64,000 nucleotides of DNA from contig CM077116.1 of NCBI GenBank assembly GCA_039619475.1, positions 152,723,088 to 152,787,087 of the forward strand. Reading direction: 5' to 3'. Below, one piece after another: positions 32,816 to 44,159 of the stretch. The position numbers and the translations under genes were made by a program. The notes below the pieces were generated by a model that saw only the letters and a list, made by a program, of their open reading frames with translations, had not been told where the DNA came from and ran no database searches. This stretch comes from Icerya purchasi (Eukaryota; Arthropoda; Insecta; Hemiptera; Monophlebidae). Numbering within the stretch: position 1 is the stretch's first letter; each line of letters starts with the position of its first letter.

Positions 32816-35800
32816 TTCGGTCAGATCGTGTGGATGGTTACGGTGGCGTCGCCATTCTCATTAGATACGATCTATCCTACCTATCGCACGATATCCCTTG
32901 TCTTCCTCCTCCCTATCCCAATCTTCCTTACATGGTTCACATTTCTCTTTTGAATCTTCTTCCGCATCCTTTACATATTGCTTGCGTTTATAACCCTCCT
33001 AACTCCAGCCTCTCTAATCTTCCTCTTATCTCATTTCTTTCATCGTTGTCTGGTCCATTCATCATTGGAGGCGATTGGAATGCTCACTCTCCTCTTTGGG
33101 GCTGCGCTGGGAATAATCCTAATGGTTCGATTCTTGAAAATCTTATCTTGGATCATGATCTTTTTCTACTTAATGATCGGTCTCCTACCCTCTTCAAGCA
33201 ACCTTCTTCCTCTAGTTCAGTTGATCTCTCCTTTTCCTCTCCCAATCTTGGTCTCTTATGCTCCTGGAGGACTCTCGACGGCACTTTTGGCAGCGATCAT
33301 GTCCCCATTCTGCTCACTCTTAATGACGTGCTACCTTCCAAGTCTTTCAAGCCCCTTCAATCTCCCCGTTGGCTTCTTTCTAAAACTGATTGGGTTAAAT
33401 TTCGTTCCTTGGTGGATTCCTCTCTCGCTTCTTTTTCTGATGTTCCTAATCCAATCTTCCGTTACGATTTTTTCACTCAAACGCTAAATTCTGCTCTTTC
33501 CGCATCTTCTCCTCCTATTACCAGCACGCGCAGTCGCTCTTCTTCGTGTGCCTCCTCACTCTGGTGGAACGAAGAGTGTAAAGCAGCGTTCCAAAAAAGT
33601 TCTGCCACCTTTAAAGCCTTCCGCTCTCATTCCTCTATGTCCAACTTCCTAGCCCACAAAGAAGCTAACGCAAAAGCTCGTTTTATTCTTAAGTCTGCCA
33701 AAAAGAATTCTTGGAAGTCTTTCTGTTCCTCCTTCTTCAGAGATACGCCCTTCTCCCAGATCTGGAAAATGGCTAAGGCGTTTAGATCACCCTTTTCTGA
33801 GCGCCCTCGCCACTCCCACCCTTCCAAATCCCAGCTGGAGTCCTTCTTGGATTCTATTGCTCCCGCCTATGTCCCTTCTTTTGAAGAAACTGTTCTTCCT
33901 TCTCTTCCTGTAGACTCTGAGCCTCACTTCCTGTCTTCTCCTTTCCGTTACGAGGAGCTTGCATCCATTCTTAATAAATCCACCTTGTCTGCTCCTGGCC
34001 GGGACGGTTTCTCGTTCTTTATTCTTAAAAATCTCTCTCCTGCTGCGCTGCTTTTCCTTCTCCATATATTTAATTCTTTTCTCCTTTCTGGCTCTACTCC
34101 AAAATCCTGGAACGACTTTATTGTCGTTCCTATTCCTAAAAGAAATCAGTGTTCTTTCCGTCCCATTTTCCTGGCTTCCTGCCTGCGTAAACTCTTTGAA
34201 GGTTTGATCAACAATCGGTTCGTGTGGTGGCTGGAGCACAATAATCTATTCCCTCCTAATATGTTTGGTTTTCGCCCTGGGCTTGGGCCGGTTGACTGCA
34301 TTAGTTATTTCCTTTCAGATGTCTATAAGTCTTTCCTAACAAAAAAATTCACCATTGCCTCCTTTGTGGACGTCTCTTCTGCCCTTGATAATGTGCATCT
34401 TCCCGCTTTAGGTTCTAAACTTTTTTCTCTTAACCTCCCTCCCGTCGTCGTCATTCTCATACTCAACCTCTTCCAGAACAGAACTCTCCTTATTTCTTCT
34501 CCCTCCCTTTCCTCCTCCAGATGCGTTTATCGCGGGCTCCCACAGGGTTCCTGTCTGAGTCCTACACTTTTTAATATCTACTCTTTTGATATCGCTTCTC
34601 TTCCTATTTATTCTTCCTCCCTCCTCTTCGCTGACGACATTTTGGTCTACTCCACCTGTGACAATCTGTCCGTCGCTATTGATGAGTTGAATAATTCCCT
34701 GTCTATTCTTAATAATTCCCTTTCTCGTCTTCACCTCTCTCTTTCTCCTACTAAGTCGTCTTGTATCATTTTTTCTCTCCGACCCTTTAACCGAGCTCTA
34801 ACTCGCATCACTGTATCTGGTATTCCTATCCCCGTTGTCAATTCCATATGCTATCGTGGCCTTTTTTTAAATAGCCGCCTCACATTCCATGAGCACATTA
34901 ATTTTCTCTGTAAATTCGGTCTTAAAATACTTAATCTCCTTAAATCTCTCTCTCCCCTCCGATGGGGAGGCGATCCGTTTATCCTTCTAATTCTTTTCAA
35001 AGCCATCATCCGGTCCAAGCTCGACTATTGTTCCTTTATCTACGGTAATTCCTCCAAGTCTCTCCTCACTAAACTTGACGCGATCTAGAACTCTTGCCTC
35101 CGTTTGTGCATTGGAGCCTTGAAATCCTCCCCCATTCCCGCAGTTCTATCAGAGTCGGTTGCCCAACCACTGTTTATTCGCCGTTCTCAGCTTGGGTATC
35201 GCTTCTTAATTAAACGGCTTCCCATCTCCTCGTCCAAACTTATTTCCTCCTATCTATATATCAAAAACTGCTGGCGTTTTTCTCCTCATAAAATCCCAAT
35301 CCTGTCGCTCATTGCTTTCGCCTGTTGTCCTTTCCTACAACACTCTCCCGTACTTCTTTCATGACTTCAATAGCCTATGGCAGCCTATCAAATTTTCCTC
35401 TCTCCCACTTCGAGCCAATTCCTCCTCTCACGGTGCAATCAACAATGAATTTCTTCATTTGTTGAATTCCTCTTTTCCTGCTCATGTATTGATCTTTACT
35501 GATGGTTCCAAGAGCGAGGACAGCGTGGGTGGTGCGTTTACTGCTCCGTCGCTTCGACATTCTGAGTCCTTCCGGCTTCCTTCCTTCTGCTCTATTTTTT
35601 CTGCCGAGTCGATCGCCATCCTTCAGGCTATCTCTTATATTTCCTCTTTAAGCGATCTTTCTCAATACCTCATTATTTCGGATTTCAAGGGCGTCCTTCA
35701 AGACCTATCCTCTCCTCCTTCACATTCCTATCATTAGTATTATGCTCTCAATTCGTTCTCTTACCTCCACTTTGCAGTCATCCCGTTCTATTCTCATTGA

Positions 35801-36374
35801 TTTTTTGTGGGTCCCCAGTCATTCCGGAATTGATGGCAACGATGCAGCCGATTCTTTGGCTCGTTCTGCTGGTCGCCTTGATTCATTCCTCAACCATTTC
35901 CCTGCTTCAGATATCCTTTCCTTATCTACCTCCAATCACGCCAGACTCTGGCAGGATATTTATCCCTCCCTATTTTCTAATTGTCATTCTCATTACCGTT
36001 TCATTCAGCCAATTCCTCGTTCCCTATCTTGGTTCCATTCTATTCCTTTCAGTCGTCGTTCTTCTATTGTCTCCCTAATTCGTCTCCGGATCAATCATTC
36101 TCTCCTCCCTTCCTTTCGCTTTCGATTTGCTCTATCGCCTTCTCCTGATTGTTCTCTCCACGATTGTGATCCTCCTCGTACATGTGATGCTAATCACATT
36201 TTCTTTGAGTGTCCTGCTCTTCGTAACGAACGCTACCTTTTATACAGTCAGCTCCTGTCATTAGGTCTCCCTACTCCCTATAACTCTTCGTTTATCCTCT
36301 CCTTTCCTTCATCTTCTGTGGTGTCCGCACTGCTGTTCTTTGTTGCGTCCATTTCGGACCGCTTAATTATTTAA
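32816..36374 (+). pseudogene. ORF2 (endonuclease-RT-RNase H) pseudogene of I-like element
   Basis: The frame opens at VRSDRVDGYGG, equivalent to residue 55 of the intact ORF2, so catalytic Glu38 of the endonuclease is missing. GGDWNAHSPLWG, GSDHVPI, FGFRPG, GLPQGSCLSP and LFADDILVYS are kept. The frame is broken by TAG at 35086-35088, where the intact copy has Gln (a C-to-T change). It then shifts near 35330 and stops again near 35737. RNase H motifs FTDGSK, SAESIAIL, ISDFKG and NDAADSLA survive in pieces. The last segment (35742-36374) ends with NHIFFEC and a C-terminus like the intact protein. It is inactive as it stands. Confidence 0.92.
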
Positions 36375-36499
36375 TTTATTAGCTTAGTTTTCTTGTTGTT
36401 GGGTCAATGCCGCTGGCGCGCCCAAAAAAAAAAAAAAAAAAAAAAAAAAAAGATTTATGGAATGGAGATAGAAAAAATATACCGCTATAAAAAAAAAAA

Positions 36500-36790
36500 A
36501 ACAGCATTAAAGATATTGTGAATAACTTTAGAAAATCCTCTTTATCCAATGAACAATCAATACTATACTCTAATTTATTACAACTCAATGTTCCTACAAC
36601 TTATAATATTTTATCGATACTTACGTTTCCAAACCTTTTCATTTTTCCAATAATTTCATCTTTTTTTTTTTTGCTCAATAGCGAATAGTATCAAAATTTA
36701 AATTATCTTAAAAAAAGAAAAAAAAAAAGAATCAGAATAAACAAAGACATCGGTCTTTGTTAGCCGAGCATAAAAAAAAAAAAAAAAACA
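36500..36790 (+). mobile_element. 3' fragment of another I-like element
   Basis: Directly after the poly(A) of the 32480-36450 copy, the plus strand reads SNEQSILYSNLLQLNVPTTY and LTFPNLFIF. This aligns with the last 50 residues of the intact ORF2 (SERFLLYSQLLRLNIPAPY...). The 3' UTR ends CTTTGTTAGCCGAGCAT and a poly(A) at 36773-36788. So a second, 5'-truncated copy sits head-to-tail behind the first. Confidence 0.75.
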
Positions 36791-39564
36791 CTTCAGAAAA
36801 TTTATCCTGTGATCTTCAAGGATCGGAACGTGCAACATTTATTTACCTATAAAGAAGCAGACGGCTAAATAAAGAACAAGTCGTCAAATGATATTCGAGT
36901 TAGTGGACATACATATATATGTTCAGACCGAAGTTGACATATACATATATGTATAAATTTGATCGTTCGGACCTTAGTGATACCACTAGGGCCTCCGAAT
37001 GATAGTTCTTGGATAATGTTTATACGAGTAGAGGAGAAAATTTCAATTGATTATGGTCTAATTATTATTTGCGATTGCGTAAATTACAACTTTTGTAACA
37101 GAAAAAGGTTACACATATTTTATAACAATTTTTCGTGGCGATTTTTTCATATTAGCCCCGGCGTAAGCATTAGAATGAAAACTAAACAAGTGTAATAAGA
37201 GGGAACGTGTGATTCTTATAATTTACAGCGCCTTCAAGCCATTGTCTCCGAATCTCGGTAAATCTTTTTTAAGAAGTACTTTAGATTTTGTATATTATCG
37301 CGTAGGTTAGTGCTTACTTTTCTGTATTCCACATTCGTATAATGGGGTTCGAGAACTACCCTGAAATTCTCTTTTCATTGTATTCTTACATTATTTATTA
37401 AGGGTATATTGAATAGACGTTATTCGCTCACAACGTCTGTCTGAAATACCGGTCGGGTACTGTCGCACTTTTCATCAGCAGTTTTTGCTAGTAGTCTTGA
37501 GTTTCTCTTGTCTGCAGTTTCGACACTTTTCTTAGCGATGGTGCACTGATCTAATATGATCAACTTGGCCTTAGGTGAAATTTAGTGAGTTTTCCAAGGA
37601 CTTCGAGCTGTTTTGCCATCTTTGTACGATCCTACGACGTTTACAATATGTTCTTGAGTCCGAACTTTGGTCAACAATGAATTAATTGAAAACGTGCTTC
37701 CTGTTCCCCAAGGAGCATGCATTTCATGAAGGGATGCCGCTGTGAAAATAAACAAATCGGTTCTTTCGAAATGACGCACGTAGACATTATCATCGAATAA
37801 GATATAAATGACACATTTGACGAATTGCATTAATCGTTAAAATACTTTTCTATTGTTCGGTTAATTACACGTTATTACTTTCGCATAATCGCTTTAATGA
37901 TTTTTTCCCATGGAAATTGTCGCGTAACGGAAAAAGTTACGAAAGAAAATTTGAAAACTCGGTTATTACCCGTCAAATTCAATTCTTCGTGCTAAATTTA
38001 CTCGTGTACAGTGTCCTAATCTCGCAGATTTAATCGAAGAACTGAATTCTGTCCAAACGACATTATTCTCGGTGGCGATTAGGACATTATAATTTGACGG
38101 ATACAAGCGGCTAGGAGTTCCCCGTATTTACGAACGAAACGTTTAATCTTGATTTGAATAACAATCCGTCAATTTATACAGCTCGCAATAAGTTACAGAC
38201 TTAAAATTATATGTCGTAAACACCCTACACCGCCATTGCCGTCAATTTGTGCGCAACAAATAAATTTTTTATTCAAAATTCGGCATTATTATCTTTTATT
38301 ATTAAACAACCGAAACATTATGAATAATGTGTGTGTCTCATCTGTGTCAAAATCGAGTTCCGAAACACAAAATGGAATATGACCGGTAATCTCTTTCGTA
38401 GTAAATATTTTGTTTGTTTTTTTTCCACATACGTTTAATGTATAAATGAAAGCTAAAAAGTATGCCTGTCGGTCTGTCTGCGTTAATTTCGAAAATTACT
38501 GAACGGATGTTGATGCAATTTTTATTAATTGTTATTCCCGGAGAAAGTTTTAATTCACAGTTCATCACGTTACGACAAAAGGCAGAGACGAAATGTGTTG
38601 CTGTTAGTAAATGGCTGCTCTGGGTATTTTCGATTCGTTAAAAATCAAAAATCAAGACAGAAATTCTTATTTCGTAGCTTATATAGAAGTCAGTGATTAT
38701 TACGTCGATAACTAATGCTTAATTAAATTATTGGTCACGTAAGTTTAGACATAGTTGATTAATTTTTGTAATATTCAAAAGCTGGAGAAGTAAATATATG
38801 TATTTAACTTTTGTTTACACAAATTTGTTGATTAAAAATAAAAATAATAAAAATAATTTTTCAAGCATAAAGAAATGGAATAGTAAGTAGCCGGATTATA
38901 GAATGAATGAATGGTATGAGTTAAATGGTGAATAAGTAATAAAATAGCAGATGATTGAAGCAATGAAAGCAGAGGAACCCGTTCAACTCAGTTGACTTTA
39001 ATAAGTAGTTCGGCAAAGAAGGTACAAATTTACGAATTAAGCCGTAAAAATAACTTCATAATATGACCTTCTCCTTTTTCTCCTCGTTAGTTATTTAAAA
39101 TGTCGTGTATGTAACCACCGAGGCTATTAAAACACTGTCACGGCGAGGCTGTTAAATTATGTGGAAGAAATTAGTTTCTATGAGAAATTGAAAATAGTGT
39201 TTGCGATACTTTGCTGAAACGATGTGGAAATTAATGCTTTGGGGAACGACAGAAGAGCACTTTAGTAATAAGTGATTTATTGCAGGAGCAGAAGAAAAAG
39301 AACAACAAAAGAGGTAGTATCTAAGAGGCTCGATGTTGAGTAAGAGATGATTGTGCGTTAGACAAACATGATCGATGTGTAGTCGCTTGATTGCTACAAA
39401 AAGAGTTTTCGGAGAAACTAAAAAAGAGAATCAGGGGTTAATAAAATACTTTATCTCCCTTAGAAAGTAAGGTTGTTAGGTCAGTCAGTGTTTATCGGGA
39501 TCGTATGTAACTGTTTTAAAGTTTTATATCTTAAGGAGGGAGAGGAAGGTATTGGATATGCCGT
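36791..39564. other. knk intron, no gene recognised
   Basis: AT-rich, with an 82-codon minus frame (37582-37830) lacking motifs. At 38440-38570 there is the string ACTGAACGGATG, part of a degenerate repeat also hinted at near 43610 and 63640. Confidence 0.5.
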
Positions 39565-40872
39565 AGCTGATCTAGGTGTTCGGAACAATGTTACTAGTAA
39601 TACTAGTGTGCGGTTAGACATCCAGAGTAATCTGGTAGGACGTAAGCGGTAAGATGATGAAATAAGGTTAGACGGAAAGAAACAGGCAAGAGATGATGAA
39701 TTAGGGAATGATTATAGTAGGCTCGATAATTTGGATAATTCTGTAAGATTAAGGAAATCCTTAGTAGTAGTGAACATGCGGAATAGTAGTGCTGGTCACG
39801 TGGAAAATGTATTATATAGACTTAAAGAGTATTCCAAGGAGGAAGAGGTGCCGATATCACATTGATATTTTTTAAATATTGGAGGTCGATACTGGAGCCT
39901 GTTAAAACTTCGAAAAACTAAGGACGGCGTCATTGGAAATGTGAAGGTAAGAACCTTTCATCATTATTGAAAATGCTAAATACACTGAAAAATTTTCTCT
40001 TTGATTAATACTTGGCGCACCGCTCATACTTCCAATCTTTACTGGGCCTCTTTTTTTTTTTTTTAGTACGTTTTCCTCTTTTTATTTTTTTTCATTTAAT
40101 TACATTATTGGATATTGCCAATAAGAAAGAGCAAATAGCGTGTGGAGAAAGAAAAGACAGAATAGTCGCCAAAAGGAGTAGAGGGAGCTCTGGTCTTAGT
40201 AAATTGGAATACAGAGTAGAACGCTCAACACAAAGAAATTAACTCTCAAAAAGGAAAAATGATTGGCCTTGTAAACAAATGCATTATTAGTAATTAACGA
40301 AAAATGAAAACGGGAGGAAAGTATCTGAATGTACACGAATAATGGAGACAGTTACAGAACAGCGAAATGAGGGAAACCAAAGGAATCGCGGATGAGCAGG
40401 AGATTAAGTTGAAGAGATAGAAAAAAGGAGCAATTGTTAGAAAAAGAGGAGGCGTATATATCTGATAAAAATCTGACATGAAAACCTTTATACAGTGGAA
40501 GGAGATTAGAGGATAAGATTTTTCTTAAGAAAATAGGCGAAGAGAAGCAGCCTTCCGAGGCATCGAATCGGCCGCTTCATTACCAAAGATGCCTGAATAG
40601 AGCTAGAAGCTCACAGCCAATGTGAATAGAATGGAGTTAAGAAAAAAATGTGAATAAGTGAACGTATAATAAAGTTGCAGGAGTGATCAGGTAGCGGAAA
40701 GGAAAATTGAAGGGTACTTGTAAAGTCAAAGATGATAGAAAAATTGGAGAAAATGTAATTAGAAGAAATCAAAATAACGCAACGCAGAATAAACATCAAT
40801 TCGTTTATGAATGTCGAATAGAAAGGAAGAAGACGAAAAAGTTTCGACAAGTTAAAATTTTGGGAGGATATA
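39565..40872. repeat. Duplicated 1.3-kb block, copy A
   Basis: Colinear with 58625-59943. The left 400 bp (shared strings such as GTAAGATTAAGGAAAT and GGAATAGTAGTGCTG) is not recognisably retroelement sequence. The right part is an I-like 3' remnant on the minus strand. In copy A the left part holds a 70-codon open stretch (39651-39869) whose copy B counterpart has stops. Confidence 0.85.
40043..40872 (-). mobile_element. I-like 3' remnant inside duplicated block A
   Basis: The poly-T at 40051-40064 marks the 3' side. Minus-sense sequence GAGCGTTCTACTCTGTATTCC near 40210 matches the C-terminal part of the I-like ORF2 as in the 674-1340 copy. Further right, the block around 40570-40620 matches the RNase H end (a degraded counterpart of 12150-12190). 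No open frame of length remains in minus sense. Confidence 0.65.
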
Positions 40873-41272
40873 ACACCCTGCTTCTTCGAACCATCATTAA
40901 ATACGGTTACAAAATCACGGAGCTGATAAAACTGGACAATATCAGCTTAATTACCCTTGAAAGACACTTTAAAATTGAAGAGGATAAATATCCTAGGAGG
41001 TTAGAAAATTTCGGCGAAGTTGAAAGAAAAATCGGGAAGATTATTAAAGGAAATTGAATAAGGAAAAAACGAACCGAGACGACGAGAAATAAGAAGTATC
41101 TGTAAAATGGCGATTTTCCAGGTGGAAAACGTGAATTTCTAAAAATGAAAAGATAAGAATGACTGAGAGTTGAAAATGAAAGTGAATGACGTTTGGCAAG
41201 AAAAAGTCTAAAGTTACATAATATTCAATTATTGCATAGTGAAAATGTAATATTTAAACGGCTTTTCACCTC

Positions 41273-42496
41273 TTAACTCTCCGTTGATCAGATGGGGTGT
41301 AAAGCCACCCCAGGCAAACCATTTTCATTCAGCGAATGCATTGGCAGAGCATATGTACGATCTTGGGTAACATTCCTTCCAGTTGTGTTCTGCTTTTCGT
41401 CTAGAGCAGACCCACTTTTGAGGTATGTTCACCCTCTTTTTCTTAGGTTCTTTTGAAAAATCCTTGTTGGGGTACGCGTATACCTTACCTGGTACCTTGT
41501 GTATGTGAGTTTTTTCCATCATTTGGGTTTGAAAAAGTGACATTAACACCCGGTATTGTTAGACTCTAAAGTTTTTGGAGAAGATATGTTATGACTCAGT
41601 GGCAATTAGGAGTGTTGAAAAAACATCGATATATCAAAATATCGATATTTTCTGACATTGGAAAACTTAACGTCATTGAGTTTTACCGTCTCACGGATGG
41701 ACAAAATACGTCACGTATACACAACAAAAAGGTATGCCTTTGTTTTGTTTGTGTTACCTGGAAACAAATACACCCGAGCTGAGTTTTTGAAATCAGTTGC
41801 CTTTGACTTGGCCGTACTTCACATGGAGCGAAGGGCTGGTAATGTGAAAATTTCTAAAACTCTGCGATTTGAAATAGAATTGATTCTTGGGAGGGAAAGA
41901 GTAGCGATAAGATGAAGCGATGTCACATGTGCGGAAGAAAGAAGGACAGGAAAACCAACAACCAGTGTCTGAAATGTAAACGATCAGTTTGCAAAGAACA
42001 CGAAAAAATCATTCGAACTTGTTTGATCTATCACACTAGTGAAATGGAGGAAGGTATGGATACTGAAAGAAGGCTAAATTTATGAACAGACTGTAGGTAG
42101 ACTACGTTTGTCGAAGTTAGTTCTGTTGATTGTTCGGTCATGTTTGAGTTCATATGTTTCTATTTTGTTTGTCAATTTACGAATTTTTCGTGATGCTAGT
42201 TGTTAGCGCTAGCTAACTGAAATATATTTTTCTTTTATTTCAACCGATTTATTTTTTATTTGATATGTTAGTATTAAATACTTAGAAGTATTTTTTAATT
42301 AAATACTTATTTTAGATTTTAGATGCACTTATCAATAGTCTTGAAATCTGAAGAATAGACATCTAAATATGATGTGCGTAATTTTTTACTATTGTTCTAT
42401 GTGACGACATGGCACCAGTGAAACTAAGTGTGGGTGATCAAATACCCCACCTGGTACTACGTGTCCCATCTGTCCACCTGGTACATGGAGGGTTAA
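41273..42496 (+). mobile_element. piggyBac-like element relic with TTAA ends
   Basis: TTAA at 41273-41276 and 42493-42496 flank a 1216-bp element. The left terminus reads CTCTCCGTTGATCAGATGGG; the complement of the right terminus reads CCCTCCATGTACCAGGTGG. This is the TTAA plus CCCTnn ending of piggyBac elements. Inside is the end of a piggyBac-type transposase. The element is too short to be autonomous; a full one is about 2.4 kb. Confidence 0.82.
41600..42085 (+). pseudogene. piggyBac-like transposase C-terminal remnant
   Basis: The plus strand encodes TRAEFLKSVAFDLAVLHMER and LRFEIELILGRE, a C-terminal transposase block. After a one-base frameshift near 41910 comes a cysteine-rich finger with paired CxxC motifs (CHMCGRKKDRK, CLKCKRSVCKEH) ending CLIYH. 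This is the C-terminal cysteine-rich domain that binds transposon ends in piggyBac enzymes. The catalytic DDE core is missing. An opposite-strand open frame at 41325-41549 (KKKRVNIPQKWVCSRRKAEH) is also cysteine-bearing, but I cannot place it. Confidence 0.75.
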
Positions 42497-42639
42497 GCTG
42501 TTTCTATCTTTTACTCCATCTTCCTCGAAGCTTCTTCAATCAGTTCCGGTCTTCTTTAACAACATCTTATCGGCAATAAATGTTCCAAAACCGCAATTAA
42601 TTAATTATACGATCGCAACGCTATCTCAGTAGAAAGACA

Positions 42640-43605
42640 ATCCAGTTAGGTTGGCAATCCGGAATTTAAGGAGAGAATGCCCGCCCATCGAAGAAATCAA
42701 GAAAGAAATTATGTTACGAACCTATGGATCTACCGTGCTTTACACTGACGCATCTCTACGGTTTTGTTGGTTGCTCAATTGTCAAGGATGGAGTTTCGCC
42801 ATCATTCGTTATTCGCTTCCTTAGACGTTTTCTGTCATTTCAGCTGAATTATATATGATTTATTTCGTCGTGGAATCTTTAATGAGCTCCGATGCTGATC
42901 AACCTTCAGTTGTATGTTCCGACTCTCTTCCAGCACTCAACCCTCTTTGCGACGTCTTCAACCACGATCAGCACCCAGCAGCCAAAGAAGTGGCAAGGCT
43001 GGTACTGGCGGAGCTGGGTCAGGGAGTGACGTTCCTGTGGGTCCCGGCTCACGCTGAGATTCATAGGAATGAACTGGCTGATAAAGCGGCTAGGGAGTCT
43101 GCTACGTTTTTGCCCGTCTCGGACGTTCCAGTTCCGGCATCCGACTTTAAGAAATACATCAAATTAGGACTTCTTGCACTATAGTAAAGGAAGTGGCAGC
43201 TGACTTCATCAAACAACAAGCTCCGACAAATCAAGCATTCGGTTCCTCCTTGGATGATAACCTCACTTCCGAACTGCAGGAATGACATGATCATTAGTAG
43301 ATTGCGGCTGGGCCATACGCGTGTCTCACTCATGCGTACCTTATTAACAAAACTTCGACTGCACAGTGTATTGTGTGTGGCGTTATCCTCTCCGTTTCCC
43401 ATATCCTAATTGACTGCCCCTTATTCTTCTCGTTGAGGACGTAACCTTCCTCCTCCGCTTCCTCTCCGTTTCAAAGACGACCGTTCTTCTTTGTCGAATT
43501 TAGTCACTTTTCTTCACCAATCCGGTCTCTATTCCTCGATCTAACTCTCTTCTCCTACTGTTCCTCTAGCCTTAGTTGCTGCACACGGCGCGTTAATTTA
43601 ATTTA
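42640..43605 (+). pseudogene. RNase H and C-terminal remnant of a non-LTR ORF2
   Basis: With frameshifts it reads VLYTDASLYGFVGCSIV, SAELYMIYFVVESL, VVCSDSLPALNPL, VTFLWVPAHAEIHRNELADK and AARES. All four acidic RNase H positions (D, E, D, D) can be traced. The 43061-43184 part and the scattered C-terminal pieces (SHILIDCPLFFS near 43400, LAVAAHGALI-like end near 43590) complete the end of an ORF2. A frame of 110 codons (42855-43184) is the longest open piece. No poly(A) is seen. It starts shortly after the piggyBac relic. Confidence 0.8.
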
Positions 43606-44159
43606 ATAATAATTGAAAACCGCTGAATGGATTTCGATTCAGTTTTCGCAGTCAATCGAGGATATTTGGAAAGTTTTTTGTTCATGATTCACATTATGTT
43701 ACGATAGAAGAGTGAAGAGGTTTTGGTTATCGCTGCTGTGTTTTAAAAAAATGCTATTTCACATTCATTAAGAAATAAAAGATTTTATTTTAGGGTGAGA
43801 TATAAGGTTCAGCGGGTAATAATTTGCAAGTGGAGGCGGTGAGTTTAAGGAAATCAAGCAATAGTCGCGACAGAAAATAAGAGAATTCGATTTTCAATAA
43901 AGGCAAATTACAAGATTTGATAACGAATATTGCAGCATTTTAAAGAATAAAGAAAGAAGTTTATTGCAAAAAACAATCGAGGAACAACATGAAAAAAAAA
44001 GTAATATTAGAACTTATAATTGCGCACCGCCAACTATAGCTTACCGCACGACTTGAAGTTGAAATGAAAAAGCAATGCATAGACATGATAAATTACAGCT
44101 TAAATTGTAACAACAGGTAAAAAAGCAATTAAAAAAAAACTGTGCATCCCGGACGAGAA

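Larger units (their letters stand above)
32480..36450 (+). mobile_element. Degenerate I-superfamily element, internally deleted
   Basis: A plus-strand relative of the 11.5-18.1 kb element. It retains the zinc-knuckle part of ORF1, most of ORF2 and a 3' end (GGGTCAATGC motif at 36401-36410, poly(A) about 36423-36450). The 5' leader, most of ORF1, the inter-ORF region and the first 54 or so residues of ORF2 are missing. It lies against the host gene's orientation. No clear target duplication was found. Confidence 0.9.

Noticed and set aside
33627..34734. Minus-strand frames inside the plus-strand I-like copy
   Set aside because: Basic, repetitive antisense translations of ORF2.
40707..41057. 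116-codon plus frame, considered as a host gene
   Set aside because: Most of it lies antisense to the I-like remnant in duplicated block A, and copy B does not keep the frame.
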